22,567 nucleotides of DNA from JBMDXB01 sp048594975 (GCA_048594975.1 JBMDXQ010000089.1:1-22567); one strand, 5' to 3'; counted from the first letter of the stretch, positions 7,616 through 16,176 are shown. Translations and numbers: made by a program. Notes: generated by a model from the letters alone, not told the origin.

Positions 7616-8800
7616 TTGCGATCCCGTCCCGCCTTCGTCGTCGCCGTCCTCTGCGCCGCCGAGGTGCTGAGCATGACGCCCTTCTCGATGTTCCTGGCGC
7701 TCCAGCCGGTGCTGCAGCACGAATGGGGCTTGAGCAACACCGAGTCTGGCTGGATCAGCAGCGCCTACTACGCCGGTTACATGCTGGCGGTGCCGGTGCT
7801 GGCCAGCCTCACCGACCGCGTCGACGCGCGCGCGGTGTGGCTGGCCGCCGCCGCGACGGCTGTCGCGGGCGCGTTTGCCTTCGCAACTCTCGCGCACGGC
7901 ATGTGGACCGCCGCCGCCGCGCAGATCGTCGCCGGCGGAGGCCTGGCGGGCACCTACATGCCGGGGCTGAAGGTCATGGCCGACCGGATGCGCCCGGCGC
8001 CTCGCCACGTCGCGTTCTACACGACGTCGTTCACAGCGGGCGCGGCGCTGTCGTTCTGGACCATCGGCCGTCTCGCTGCGCACGCTCCGTGGCAGGCCGC
8101 CGTGCTGGCCGCTGCCGGCGGCCCGTTCGTCGGCTGTCTGCTCGTGGTCGCGCTCGGCCGGGTGCGCGTAGCCACCGCGTCGGAGATCTCGACCGCCTCG
8201 CACTGGCGCGCGGTGTTCGGTTCCCCCGACACGATCCGCTTCGTCGCGGGCTACGCGGCGCACACCTGGGAGCTGTTCGCGGTGCGTGCGTGGCTGGTGC
8301 CGTTTCTTTCGTTCGTCGCCTCCGCGCGCGGGGGCGCGGGAACGCTCCGCGCGACGACGCTGGCGGCCGCCGTGAGCCTGATCGGCATCCCGGCGAGCAT
8401 TCTCGGCGCAGAGCTGACCTCCCGAATCGGCCGGCGCCGTGTGGTCGTCGGCACGATGCTGGCCGCAATCGCCTGCAGCCTGTTGGTCGTGCCGGCGGCG
8501 CTCGCGGGCTGGCCGGCGCTCGTCGCAATGACGTTCCTCTACAGCTGCTTCATCAGCGGCGACTCCGCCGCGCTGACGTCGGGGATCCTCGCTGTGGCGC
8601 CGATCGCAAGCCGCGGCACGGCCATGGCGGTCTACTCGACGGTCGGCTTCGCCGCCGCGTCGGCAGGGACGTTCGCGGTCGGCGTCCTGCTGGACATGCT
8701 CGGAGGGCAGTCCTTTCCCGGCTGGGCGTTCGCCTTCGCGATCATGAGCGTCGCCAACGTCGTGGGCGCGATCGCCATCGGCCGCTCGAAGACTGTCTGA
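7616..8800 (+). CDS. MFS family transporter (12-TM type)
   Basis: A 394-residue polytopic membrane protein with about 12 hydrophobic segments. The first is AFVVAVLCAAEVLSMTPFSMFLAL; after TM2 comes the loop ASLTDRVDARAVWL, the major-facilitator signature A equivalent (usually GxLaDRxGRR). Its counterpart in the second half is LTSRIGRRRVVVG. The segment QPVLQHEWGLSNTESGWISSAYYAGY is typical of MFS proteins. The start is uncertain: an in-frame stop lies at 7571-7573, the TTG at 7616 keeps TM1 intact, and the next ATG (7672) would cut into it. No Shine-Dalgarno is evident. The substrate cannot be inferred; neighbours give no clue. It is convergent with the next gene. Confidence 0.85.
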   Translation: MRSRPAFVVAVLCAAEVLSMTPFSMFLALQPVLQHEWGLSNTESGWISSAYYAGYMLAVPVLASLTDRVDARAVWLAAAATAVAGAFAFATLAHGMWTAAAAQIVAGGGLAGTYMPGLKVMADRMRPAPRHVAFYTTSFTAGAALSFWTIGRLAAHAPWQAAVLAAAGGPFVGCLLVVALGRVRVATASEISTASHWRAVFGSPDTIRFVAGYAAHTWELFAVRAWLVPFLSFVASARGGAGTLRATTLAAAVSLIGIPASILGAELTSRIGRRRVVVGTMLAAIACSLLVVPAALAGWPALVAMTFLYSCFISGDSAALTSGILAVAPIASRGTAMAVYSTVGFAAASAGTFAVGVLLDMLGGQSFPGWAFAFAIMSVANVVGAIAIGRSKTV

Positions 8801-8939
8801 CGAGCATGACGCCCCGGGAGCGGGCGCTTCACCTTCAACAGGAGCAGGAGAGGAGCCGAGTCGGTGGGTTTGGCGTACTTGAACGTCAACCCAATGGGCT
8901 CCCCTTCTCCCCTGGTTCGGTTCTTGAACGGTAGCGCGC
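8801..8939. other. convergent intergenic spacer, no gene seen
   Basis: The 139 bp between the MFS stop and the stop of the minus-strand membrane protein contain a short inverted repeat around GCCCC-gggag-CGGGC (about 8812-8827), which could contribute to termination. A short plus-strand ORF starting near 8864 has no family resemblance and runs into the antisense of the next gene, so it is not called. Confidence 0.3.
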
Positions 8940-10979
8940 CTACTGTTGGTTCGCCTCGTCGACCGCCTTCAGCAGGACGTGCGGGCCGTCCACGGCAACC
9001 TCCTTCATGCCGAAACCGCGGCGCGCGAACTCCTCCAGCTGCGGCTGTGCGCGCTCGCGGTTGATGACGACGTACGAGACGTTCAGCTCGCGGAGGGTCT
9101 GTTTGGCGGTCAACAGGGCGCGCTCGAAGCGCACATCCGGGATCTCCATCCCGGTGCTCATGTCGAGCAGCACGCGCAACAGACGGAGCTGGCGGTAGTG
9201 CTCGATTCGTCCCGCGGGGAGGCGCGAGAGGTAGCCGCCGAGCAGCTGCTTCCGGTGCAGGGTCTGAAAGTACTGGTAGTCCGCGCTGAAGTTGCCGTAC
9301 GACGTGGTCCCGTCGCGCAGGCCGAATGGCAGCTGGAGGATGCGCACCGGCCGCGGATCGGCGGCGATGATGTGGTAGACCGACGGGATGCGGGCGGAGT
9401 GCAGGTAGCGCGGCGCCGGCGAGAGCTCCGCCAGCAGCAGGACCGTGACCACCGCGGTGGCACGCGCCGGGCGCTTCCAGCGTCCGCGCAAATCGCGGAG
9501 GGCGAAGGCCAGGAGCATGACGATGCCGAACATCACCATGATCGCGAAGCGCGTCGGCATGCGCGCCGCGCCGACGATCGGCACGTAGCGGAGCAGGGAC
9601 CACGGCGTGGGCACGTAGGTGTGCACGCCGGCAATCTCGACGAAGGGGCCGAGCGCGAGCAGGCCGAAGAACGCCGTGAACAGGAGCCAGTAGCGCGGCA
9701 GCCGCGACCGCAGGCCGATCGCCAGCAGCAGCACGGCCAGTACCACCCACGGAATCGACGCGACGTTCTCGACCAACCCGCCCGGCATCTGCTCCAGGCC
9801 GCGGCGGAACAGGTCGCCCCAGAGCGGGTGCAGCGGGTTCGGCACGAAGAAGGCCAGCAGGTCCATGCCCGCGGCGCTGCTCCGCCACAGGACTTTCGGG
9901 CTGAGCCAGTGACGCGCGCCGAGCTGCGGCACCATCGCCGAGAGGACCGGCGACAGCAGGATCACGCACGCGACCGACGCGACCGCGAGGACGCGCACCG
10001 AGCGGCCCAGCGGGGGCAGTGCCAACGAGACGCGCGGTCTGATCGCGATCCAGGCCCGCAGGCTCGCCAGCACGGTGAACGCCAGGACCGGCGTGTACAA
10101 CCGCACGACGCTCACCCGCAGTCCGAACAGCTCGAACTGGCCGCCCCCGCTGACCACGATGCCGACGATGAGGCCGGCGAGGCAGAGCAGGAGCACGTCG
10201 AGCAGTGCCCGCCAGCCGACGCGCACCTCCGGGCGGGCGTGCGGCTGCACCGTGACGACCGCGTAGGCGATGGCGAAGGCGGCCATGAGGACGCAGTACA
10301 CCGCGTAGTACGGATCGCAGAGGAACGCCCAGGCGACGACCGCGCCGGTCGCAACCGCGGTCCGCGTCGAGGGCGAGGACTGCAGCCGCGCCAGGAGCAG
10401 CGCGAACAGCGGCAGCGGCGCCGCCTGCACGAGGCTGAAGTGCTCCATCGCCCGGGCACTGATGAACGGCGAGACCCCGAACACCAGCCCGGCCACCCAC
10501 GCGGCGCCCCCGTCCCGCACGGTCGCGCGCGCGAAGAGGAACATTGCGAACGCGGTCAACGCGGTGAACGCGATCAGCAGCAGGTTGTACGTCGCCACCG
10601 TCCCGATCAGCGGCAGCAGCGGGTACGCGAGCACGTTGGCAAAGGTGGTGTAGTTGTGCAGGATGAGCGGGGAGGGGGCGGCCATTGACAGGATGCCGTC
10701 GGTGAAGAACGGAAAGTGCCCGTTCAGGATCTCGTGGCGGAACACCCAGAGATTCCAGACGTACACACCCGTATCGCTGCCCGGCGGCCCAGGTAGAGCC
10801 GAGGACAGCTGGATGGGCAGCGGCCACGCGAAGGCGGCCGCGACGCAGACGTAACCGACCAGGGCCGCCGGCAGGCGGCCCCACAGCGCTGGCAAGGCGC
10901 AGGATCTATACACCTGCAGGGCATCCCGCCGCAACGTCGGCGCGCCCGGCGTCTCCTGGCGCGGCTCTGGCGCCCGCAT
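8940..10979 (-). CDS. large polytopic membrane protein, GT-C glycosyltransferase-like
   Basis: About 679 residues with 10 or more membrane segments in the first 560 residues and a soluble C-terminal domain. After TM1 comes SDTGVYVWNLWVFRHEILNG, an acidic loop matching the first extracytoplasmic loop of GT-C-fold enzymes, where the catalytic Asp usually sits. The fold also shows PNPLHPLWGDLF and GAARMPTRFAIMVMFGIVML, a segment common in bacterial membrane glycosyltransferase relatives. The C-terminal part (VRILQLPFG, YQYFQTLHRKQLLGGYLSR, ELNVSYVVINRERA) resembles the soluble tail of these proteins. Family knowledge: GT-C enzymes use lipid-linked sugars on the periplasmic side. The start is uncertain: I take the ATG at 10979; a longer frame to 11126 overlaps the divergent gene and looks non-coding. 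It is divergent from the outer-membrane barrel gene with about 35 bp between starts. Confidence 0.75.
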   Translation of the reverse strand: MRAPEPRQETPGAPTLRRDALQVYRSCALPALWGRLPAALVGYVCVAAAFAWPLPIQLSSALPGPPGSDTGVYVWNLWVFRHEILNGHFPFFTDGILSMAAPSPLILHNYTTFANVLAYPLLPLIGTVATYNLLLIAFTALTAFAMFLFARATVRDGGAAWVAGLVFGVSPFISARAMEHFSLVQAAPLPLFALLLARLQSSPSTRTAVATGAVVAWAFLCDPYYAVYCVLMAAFAIAYAVVTVQPHARPEVRVGWRALLDVLLLCLAGLIVGIVVSGGGQFELFGLRVSVVRLYTPVLAFTVLASLRAWIAIRPRVSLALPPLGRSVRVLAVASVACVILLSPVLSAMVPQLGARHWLSPKVLWRSSAAGMDLLAFFVPNPLHPLWGDLFRRGLEQMPGGLVENVASIPWVVLAVLLLAIGLRSRLPRYWLLFTAFFGLLALGPFVEIAGVHTYVPTPWSLLRYVPIVGAARMPTRFAIMVMFGIVMLLAFALRDLRGRWKRPARATAVVTVLLLAELSPAPRYLHSARIPSVYHIIAADPRPVRILQLPFGLRDGTTSYGNFSADYQYFQTLHRKQLLGGYLSRLPAGRIEHYRQLRLLRVLLDMSTGMEIPDVRFERALLTAKQTLRELNVSYVVINRERAQPQLEEFARRGFGMKEVAVDGPHVLLKAVDEANQQ

Positions 10980-11014
10980 TGCAGCCGTCGGCCCGGACAG
11001 GAGCGCAGCTCGCG

Positions 11015-12496
11015 ATGTTCCGGCACACACTCCGCAGTCGGGCGCGCGCATCCGCGTGCGCCCTCTCGTTCCTGCTGATGCCCGCTGCCGCGCCGAGGTC
11101 CGCGAGCGCGCAGACAGCCCCGGCACCGGCGGCCCCGCCTCGTGCGTCGTGGACGCTGAGCGCCGTCAACCTGACGCGGGTCGAGTCGTGGAAGTTCTTC
11201 GAGCCGCCGCCGTCCGGCGGAAACCCGGACTACACGTTTGCGGGAAACCGGCTGCGCCTCGGCCTGACCTGGGCCTCGCCGCGGCTCGAGGTCGCCGGTG
11301 CGGTGCAATACGTGCAGTTCGGCGGGTTGCCCGACGACGCCATCGGTCCGGGCCCGCTCGGGACCGGCGCGCTCTACTATGAGCATGCGGGCAGCACGAC
11401 CAGCCGCGGCGTGTATCTCAGGACCTTGAACCTGCGTGCGCGGCTGCCGGGCGGCGTGGCGATCCAGGCCGGCCGCCTCGGCTATACCTCCGGCGCGGAA
11501 TCGCCGTCGGACCGCGCGAAGATCGAGGCGGTCAAACGCGCGCGGCTCGACTCGCGACTCCTCGGCGAGTTCGAGTGGTCGCTGTACCAGCGCGCGTTCG
11601 ACGGCGTCCGCGGCGACGTCGAACGCTCACGCTGGCGCCTCACCGCCGCCTGGCTCCGCCCTACGCAGGGCGGTTTTGAAGAGGACGCGGGAGCGAGCCT
11701 GCGCGACGTCGACGTCGGGACCGTCACGCTGACGCTGCGTCCGGGCATGGCCGCGCCGGCGACCGAGCTCGCGGTGTTCGCGAGTCGCTACGTCGACGAT
11801 CGGCCGATCACGGTGCGACCGGACAACTCCGGACGCACCGCGAGCGCAGTCGACGCCGGGATCACGACCTTCGGCGCCTCCGCGGCTGGGTCCGCGCCCG
11901 CTGCGTCGGGCGAAGCCGACTGGCTGCTCTGGGTCGCGGGCCAGCGCGGATCGTGGTACGAGCTGTCGCAGGCAAGCTGGTCGATGGCACTGGAAGCCGG
12001 ATACCAGTGGCGCAGTGCCTGGCAGCCGTGGCTGCGCGCCGGATACCTCTACGCCTCGGGCGACGGCGATCCCGCCGACGGTCGTCACGGCACGTTCTTC
12101 CCGGTGCTGCCGACGGTTCGACGCTACTCGTTCACGACCGCCTACGCGCCCATGAATCTCACCGACACGTTCGTCGAAATCGTCCTGCGGCCCACCTCGC
12201 GGCTGACCGCGCGCGCTGACGTCCGCCGGCTGCGGCTGGCTGCGGCGGCGGACCGGTGGTATGCGGGAAGCGGCGCCACCCGCCGCCGCGGCACGTACTT
12301 CGGCTATGCCGGCCGCGTGTCCGGGGGCCATAAGGACCTGGGTACTGCGATACAGGGTGCGGCCGACGTCCGCCTCTCCCGCCACTGGTCGGTGAACGGG
12401 TTTGCCGGCACGATCCGGGGCGGTCCCGTCGTGCAGACGCTCTTCACCGGGCGCTGGCTGCGCTTCCTGTACCTGGAGACCCTCGTCCAGCTCTGA
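11015..12496 (+). CDS. outer-membrane beta-barrel protein, alginate-export-like
   Basis: A 493-residue protein with a signal peptide (MFRHTLRSRARASACALSFLLM, predicted cleavage after SASA). The rest alternates short amphipathic strands with polar turns, typical of a porin, and ends LETLVQL, a plausible last strand. The pattern of TRVESWKFFE near the start, FAGNRLRLGLTW, RARLPGGVAIQAGRLGY and DRAKIEAVKRARLDSRLLGEFEW fits the alginate-export (AlgE-like) barrel family, where a run of strands lined with charged residues lets anionic polysaccharide or other substrates pass. The ATG at 11015 is chosen because it gives a clean signal peptide; AGGAG lies 11 bp upstream, somewhat far. An in-frame TTG at 10979 is an alternative. 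Head-to-head with the GT-C-like gene, it may act in the same surface-glycan pathway; that link is inference. Confidence 0.7.
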   Translation: MFRHTLRSRARASACALSFLLMPAAAPRSASAQTAPAPAAPPRASWTLSAVNLTRVESWKFFEPPPSGGNPDYTFAGNRLRLGLTWASPRLEVAGAVQYVQFGGLPDDAIGPGPLGTGALYYEHAGSTTSRGVYLRTLNLRARLPGGVAIQAGRLGYTSGAESPSDRAKIEAVKRARLDSRLLGEFEWSLYQRAFDGVRGDVERSRWRLTAAWLRPTQGGFEEDAGASLRDVDVGTVTLTLRPGMAAPATELAVFASRYVDDRPITVRPDNSGRTASAVDAGITTFGASAAGSAPAASGEADWLLWVAGQRGSWYELSQASWSMALEAGYQWRSAWQPWLRAGYLYASGDGDPADGRHGTFFPVLPTVRRYSFTTAYAPMNLTDTFVEIVLRPTSRLTARADVRRLRLAAAADRWYAGSGATRRRGTYFGYAGRVSGGHKDLGTAIQGAADVRLSRHWSVNGFAGTIRGGPVVQTLFTGRWLRFLYLETLVQL

Positions 12497-12531
12497 CGCG
12501 GTGGCGGTCACACGGTCAAGCGCACGGGTCA

Positions 12532-13708
12532 ATGCTGGAGCTTCGCTTCCATCTCGCGCCCCGCGTCGACGAGTTGACGGCCGGGGGCATGACGCCGGAC
12601 GAGGCCCGCCGCGAGGCGCTGCGGCAGTTCGGCGATTTCGAATACCACGTGCCGGTATTGCCGCGATTAGGACTTGCGAAAGGAGGCGCACATGCGCCGC
12701 CGCCTGAGGTTCGGAGAATTCGCTCGCGATCTCCGCATCGCGCTGCGCAGCCTCGCACGCCAGCCGGGGCTTTCCGCAACGATTGTGCTCACGGTCGGCA
12801 TCGGGCTCGGCGCCGCGAGCGGCATGATCTCCGTAGTCCGCGCCGTCCTTCTCGCGCCCCTGCCCTACGCCGATCCGGCCGCGCTGGTCTGGATCTACAC
12901 CGATAACCCACCCTATCGATTCCGGTTCTCTCGTGTCGACTACCTCGCGCTCGAAGCGGACCATCCGGCGTTCAGCGCCATTGCCGCGTATGAGACCTCG
13001 TCGGTCACCGTCGCCGACGGCGATGCGGCCGAGCGTGTGACGCGAAGTCGGTCACCGGCTCGTACTTCCAGCTCCTCGGTCAGCGGCCGCACATCGGGCG
13101 GCTCTTTGGCGAGGCCGACGACGGCCACCGCGACCGCCTGGCGGTCCTGACCCACCCCTACTGGTTGCGGCGGTTCGGCGGCGACCCGTCGGTCCTCGGC
13201 CGCCCGATCCGTTTCGACGGCGACCCGCACACGATCGTCGGCGTTCTGCAGCGCGACGTCGGTCCGCTCGAGCACGCCGTGGCCGCCTTCACGATCGCGC
13301 GCTGGCCGGCGCCGAAGCGCAAGGGGCCGTTCATGACGATGGTGCTGGGCCGGCTCCGCCCCGACGTCGCCCGCGCGGCGGCGCTCGACACGCTGCGCGC
13401 CACGAACGCGCGGCTGTTCCCCATCTGGCGGTCCTCCTACGGCGCTCGGCGGGGATCTTCGCCGGGTCCGACGTGGCCTTGTGCTGCAGGGGCTGGGGCT
13501 GGTTGCGCTCGGCGTTGCCGGCGGAGCGCTGGGGGCCGTCGCGGCGGGACGCCTGCTGAGCACGCTCCTGTTTGGCGTCAGTCCCGGCGATCCCGCCATC
13601 CTGATCGGTGTTCCGGCGAGACTCGTGGCCATCGCGTCGGCCGCGTGCCTGATGCCGGCCCGGCGCGCCGCGCGCCTCGATCCGGCGCAGATCCTCCGGG
13701 AGGAATGA
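12532..13708 (+). pseudogene. decayed ADOP-type ABC permease (two frameshifts and a large internal deletion)
   Basis: Pieces of one ADOP permease lie in successive frames. First, 12532-12660 encodes part of the prefix (LELRFHLAPRVDELTAGGMT ... EARREALRQFGDFE). The frame then changes, and 12692-13040 encodes RDLRIALRSLARQPGLSATIVLTVGIGLGAAS and the start of the periplasmic core. A slip near 13035-13045 moves to a third frame (SVTGSYFQLLGQRPHIGRLFG ... HPYWLRRFGGDPSVLGRPIRF) up to about 13435. There the sequence jumps directly to the last FtsX segment (ALGGDLRR ... VLQGLGLVALGVAGGALGAV, ending LDPAQILREE at 13708). Compared with the intact 879-residue homologue at 3509-6148, roughly 1.4 kb of the middle is gone. 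An AAAGGAGG site 5 bp before the ATG at 12692 is intact, so a truncated product of about 150 residues could still be made, though probably not a functional one. Confidence 0.85.
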
Positions 13709-13722
13709 CGGCGCGGTAGGAG

Positions 13723-15162
13723 TTACCGCGTGCGGCCGATGCCGAACTGGTCGCCCGCGCGTACCAGGCGGCCTCCCTCGAAGACCGCCTCGACCATCTT
13801 CTCGCTCTGCACGGCGCGGCCCTGCTCGTCGGCCAGCCGCGCGACCACCTGTCGCGTCTTCACGTCGATCACTTCGCCGGTCGACGGGTACGCATGCCGG
13901 CCGTCCATACCGAAGGTGATCCAACCAGGCTGATCGCGCAGCCTGATGCTCGCGACTTGTCGCGGCGGCATTGCCGTGGCGTCGAAGATGTGCACTGAGC
14001 TGTTTGCGGCATCGGCGACCCACAGCTCCGTCTCGTCCGGCGTGAGCGCGATCCCGTGGCTCGGGCAGCCGTGCCGCTTCACCGGGCCCTTGCCGTAGCC
14101 TTGCACCTCGACGCGGTGGAGCATCTTGCCCGTCTGCAGGTCACCGACCTCGAAGCCGAGCAGGCCGTTGACGTTGACGAAGCAGAGCGTCTGTCGTCCG
14201 TTCACCGTGAACGGCCGGATGTTGTGGCCGAACGGCCCGACCCGTGTCGAGACGGTATGACTCCGGGGCGACGCGACGTGCAGCATGCGCGAGGCAAGGC
14301 CCGCGAGGTACACTGCCGAGCCGTCGAGGCCGTAAATCGTGTTGTGCGCGCCCGACTTCGTCTCCACGCGTGCGATGACGTCGCCGGTGCGGCCGTCGAC
14401 GACGTGCCAGTGCGGTCCCTCGAACGACGGCACGTACAGGATCGTTCCGTCGGGCGAGAGCGCCATGCGGTCGCAGCCGCCCTCGTATTGCCGGTTCCAC
14501 GCGATGCGCTCGGTGGCTACGTCGAGCGCAAACATGCGCTTAGGCGTCGTGACGTAGAGCAGACCGAGTTTGGCGCTCAGCGCGACGCCCTTGACGTTTT
14601 CCGGCCGCGTGCCCGCCGGCACGTCCAGGGTGGCGATGCGCTTCACGAACCGGTGGCCGTCCGCGACGTCGAACACCAGGACACCCGCCCCGCCGTACTC
14701 GACGTAGTTGCGGATGCCGGGGACGGCGACGTAGAGCAGGTGCGCGGTCGGCCGGGCGGAGCTGGCCGACGCCGAATCGCTGGTTCCGACGAGCGCGACT
14801 GCCTGGCCCGTCGGGTCGGCCGGCCACGTGGCGACGCGCCCCGCCTCGTCGCTGGCGTGGATGATGTACCGGAAGCTGCTCCCGAACCGCACCGCCGGTA
14901 TCCGCGCCCGCCACACCGATCCGCCGGAGGCGGTGAGCTCGACGTCGCCGAATCGTTCCCCGACCTGGTAGGCGAAGCTGACCCGCGCGATCGGCCGGGG
15001 TCCCGTCACCGTCGCCTCGACGAGCAGGTCCGCGCCCACGGCCACCCTGTCGACCGCGGCGTGCGCGATCCTCGGCCCGTCTTCAGCGCTGCCGGACTGC
15101 AGCGCGGGATGGACGGCGAGAAGCAGAACCAGTGTGCGGACGACCAGCATGGGAGTTGGCAT
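13723..15162 (-). CDS. secreted beta-propeller (YVTN/NHL-like) protein with N-terminal Ig-like domain
   Basis: A 479-residue protein. The start is the ATG at 15162, preceded by GGAGGG at 4 bp; another in-frame ATG at 15174 would overlap that site. MPTPMLVVRTLVLLLAVHPAL is a signal peptide with likely cleavage near SGSA. Residues of about 35-120 look like an immunoglobulin-like beta-sandwich (VEATVTGPRPIARVSFAY ... FRYIIHASDEAGRVATW). From about 130 on there are repeated blades with phrases such as LLYVAVPG, GVLVFDVADGHRFVKRI, GLLYVTTPKRMFALDVATERIAW, MALSPDGTILYVPS, IALTPDETELWVADAANSSVHIFDA: a seven-bladed WD40/YVTN-type propeller. Such proteins bind ligands or partners in the periplasm or at the surface; no catalytic motif is visible. 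It is convergent with the decayed permease and upstream of nothing in its own direction. Confidence 0.8.
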   Translation of the reverse strand: MPTPMLVVRTLVLLLAVHPALQSGSAEDGPRIAHAAVDRVAVGADLLVEATVTGPRPIARVSFAYQVGERFGDVELTASGGSVWRARIPAVRFGSSFRYIIHASDEAGRVATWPADPTGQAVALVGTSDSASASSARPTAHLLYVAVPGIRNYVEYGGAGVLVFDVADGHRFVKRIATLDVPAGTRPENVKGVALSAKLGLLYVTTPKRMFALDVATERIAWNRQYEGGCDRMALSPDGTILYVPSFEGPHWHVVDGRTGDVIARVETKSGAHNTIYGLDGSAVYLAGLASRMLHVASPRSHTVSTRVGPFGHNIRPFTVNGRQTLCFVNVNGLLGFEVGDLQTGKMLHRVEVQGYGKGPVKRHGCPSHGIALTPDETELWVADAANSSVHIFDATAMPPRQVASIRLRDQPGWITFGMDGRHAYPSTGEVIDVKTRQVVARLADEQGRAVQSEKMVEAVFEGGRLVRAGDQFGIGRTR

Positions 15163-15200
15163 AGCGCCCTCCACTCGTCAGGTCACCTTCGGGATCGACG

Positions 15201-15455
15201 TCAGTCGACGGTCGACGGTCGAAAGTCAGGGTCAGAGTCAGGGTCAGAATCAGAGTCGAGGTCGCGAGTCGCGAGTCGAGGTCGCGAGTCGCGCGTCGGC
15301 GTTGGAGACCAATCTCGAGCAACGGACACCTGACGCTCCCCTCCCGTCTCCGACTCTGACTCCGACTCTGACTCTGACGACTCTGACTCTGACTCTGACT
15401 CAGGCTTTGACTGTGACCCTGACTTTCGACTCTCGACTTTCGACTGTCAACCGTC
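15201..15455. repeat. hexamer-based imperfect inverted repeat, block A
   Basis: The left arm (about 15201-15290) runs from CGACGGTCGACGGTCGAAAG into repeated GTCAGG/GTCAGA hexamers and then GAGGTCGCGAGTCGCGAGTC. After a centre of about 55 bp, the right arm (about 15348-15455) is a run of GACTCT/GACTCC hexamers followed by GACTTTCGACTCTCGACTTT, then CGACTGTCAACCGTCG. The arms are complementary in order (outer GTCGAAAGTC against GACTTTCGAC, inner GTCAGA against TCTGAC), so the whole block could fold into a long hairpin. It lies between the start of the propeller gene and the end of the small membrane-protein gene. No gene is seen in it. Confidence 0.8.
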
Positions 15456-15463
15456 GCGCGCCT

Positions 15464-15874
15464 CTACCTCCCCCGCGCCGTCCTGACGGCATCCAGGGCT
15501 TCTCCGGCTTTGTTGTTTGCGGCCGGATCGAGCTTGCCGGCGAGCTGCTGCGCTTCGTCCACGCGCGCCAGCGCCGCCGCAAGGTGGCCGGCCGCCTGGT
15601 CGCGCCCGCCATCCTCGTAGCGCTGGCGCATCCGCCGCAGCGGCTCCTTCGCGTCCTCGAGCCGGCGGCTCGCGTCGCCGAAGTTGTTGTTGTACAGGCT
15701 GACCCGGGCGTCGAGCAGGTGACCACGCGCTTCCGCGGCGTCGAGCCCCTCGCTGACCTCCTCGAGCGCCCGTTCGGCGGTACCGCGCCCGGCGGCACCC
15801 CAGACGTATCCGAGTCCTACCAGCACGATGGCCACGATGAGGCCGATGAGGGCAAGCCGTCCGAAGCGTTGCAT
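15464..15874 (-). CDS. small membrane-anchored helical protein, function unknown
   Basis: A 136-residue protein. Residues of about 6-27 (RLALIGLIVAIVLVGLGYVW) form one membrane segment, with Arg just before it, suggesting the bulk is on the periplasmic side or a signal-anchor. The rest is predicted helical with heptad-like Leu/Ala spacing (ALEEVSEGLDAAEARGHLLD; ASRRLEDAKEPLRRMRQRYE; AALARVDEAQQLAGKLD), resembling a TPR-like or coiled-coil bundle. The phrase LYNNNFGDASRRLEDAK suggests one helix-turn-helix repeat. I do not recognise a family. The start is ATG at 15874; there is no Shine-Dalgarno, but TACAAT sits 7 bp upstream, which would give a leaderless transcript. The gene is enclosed by two related inverted-repeat blocks (15201-15455 and 15894-16086). 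Confidence 0.65.
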   Translation of the reverse strand: MQRFGRLALIGLIVAIVLVGLGYVWGAAGRGTAERALEEVSEGLDAAEARGHLLDARVSLYNNNFGDASRRLEDAKEPLRRMRQRYEDGGRDQAAGHLAAALARVDEAQQLAGKLDPAANNKAGEALDAVRTARGR

Positions 15875-15881
15875 GGGACGG

Positions 15882-15887
15882 ATTGTA
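15882..15887 (-). promoter_or_regulatory. -10 element candidate (TACAAT) giving a leaderless start
   Basis: On the minus strand TACAAT is followed by 7 bases and then the ATG of the small membrane-protein gene. A -10 element at this distance places the transcription start at or next to the start codon. The -35 region would fall inside repeat block B (around 15905-15910), where the match to consensus is poor. Confidence 0.35.
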
Positions 15888-15893
15888 GTGCAG

Positions 15894-16086
15894 GAGTCGA
15901 CAGTCGACAGTCGATAGTGAGTCAGGGTCGGAAGTCAGGGTCAAGGTCGGGGTCAGGGCCAGGGTCGCGACTCTGACTCCAGACCGACTCGCGACTCTAA
16001 CTCCTCGTTTCTGACTCGGACGCCGACGCCGACTCTGACTCTGACTCCGACTCTGACTATTGCTTTCGACTTTCGACTGTCGACTA
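15894..16086. repeat. hexamer-based imperfect inverted repeat, block B
   Basis: It has the same plan and orientation as block A. The outer left arm is GAGTCGACAGTCGACAGTCG (from 15894), continuing into GATAGTGAGTCAGGGTCGG and more GTCAGG-type hexamers to about 15966. The right arm carries GACTCTGACTCTGACTCCGA (from about 16031) and ends in TTTCGACTTTCGACTGTCGA, then CTAC (about 16087). The reverse complement of the right end (TAGTCGACAGTCGAAAGTCG) closely matches the left end. The centre also contains GACTC-rich sequence. It begins about 20 bp upstream of the small membrane-protein start. Confidence 0.8.
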
Positions 16087-16176
16087 CCAACAATCAAGTC
16101 GTCCACTTTCCCCTCTGCCGCTCACCGCGCGCGCTCCTTGTCCCGTCCGGAATCCCGCCCAGTCGCCCGCGCGGTG

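Noticed and set aside
8946..10688. 580-codon plus-strand ORF
   Set aside because: It is the antisense shadow of the GT-C-like membrane protein: charged, low-complexity composition, no recognisable fold.
15348..15455. Asp-Ser repeat protein encoded by the GACTCT hexamers
   Set aside because: The hexamers read as Asp-Ser in one frame, but the frame is broken by other repeat units, has no start or anchor, and the arms pair as inverted repeats, which better explains the pattern.
15201..16086. CRISPR array
   Set aside because: Units are 6 bp and contiguous without unique spacers of constant length; no cas genes are nearby.
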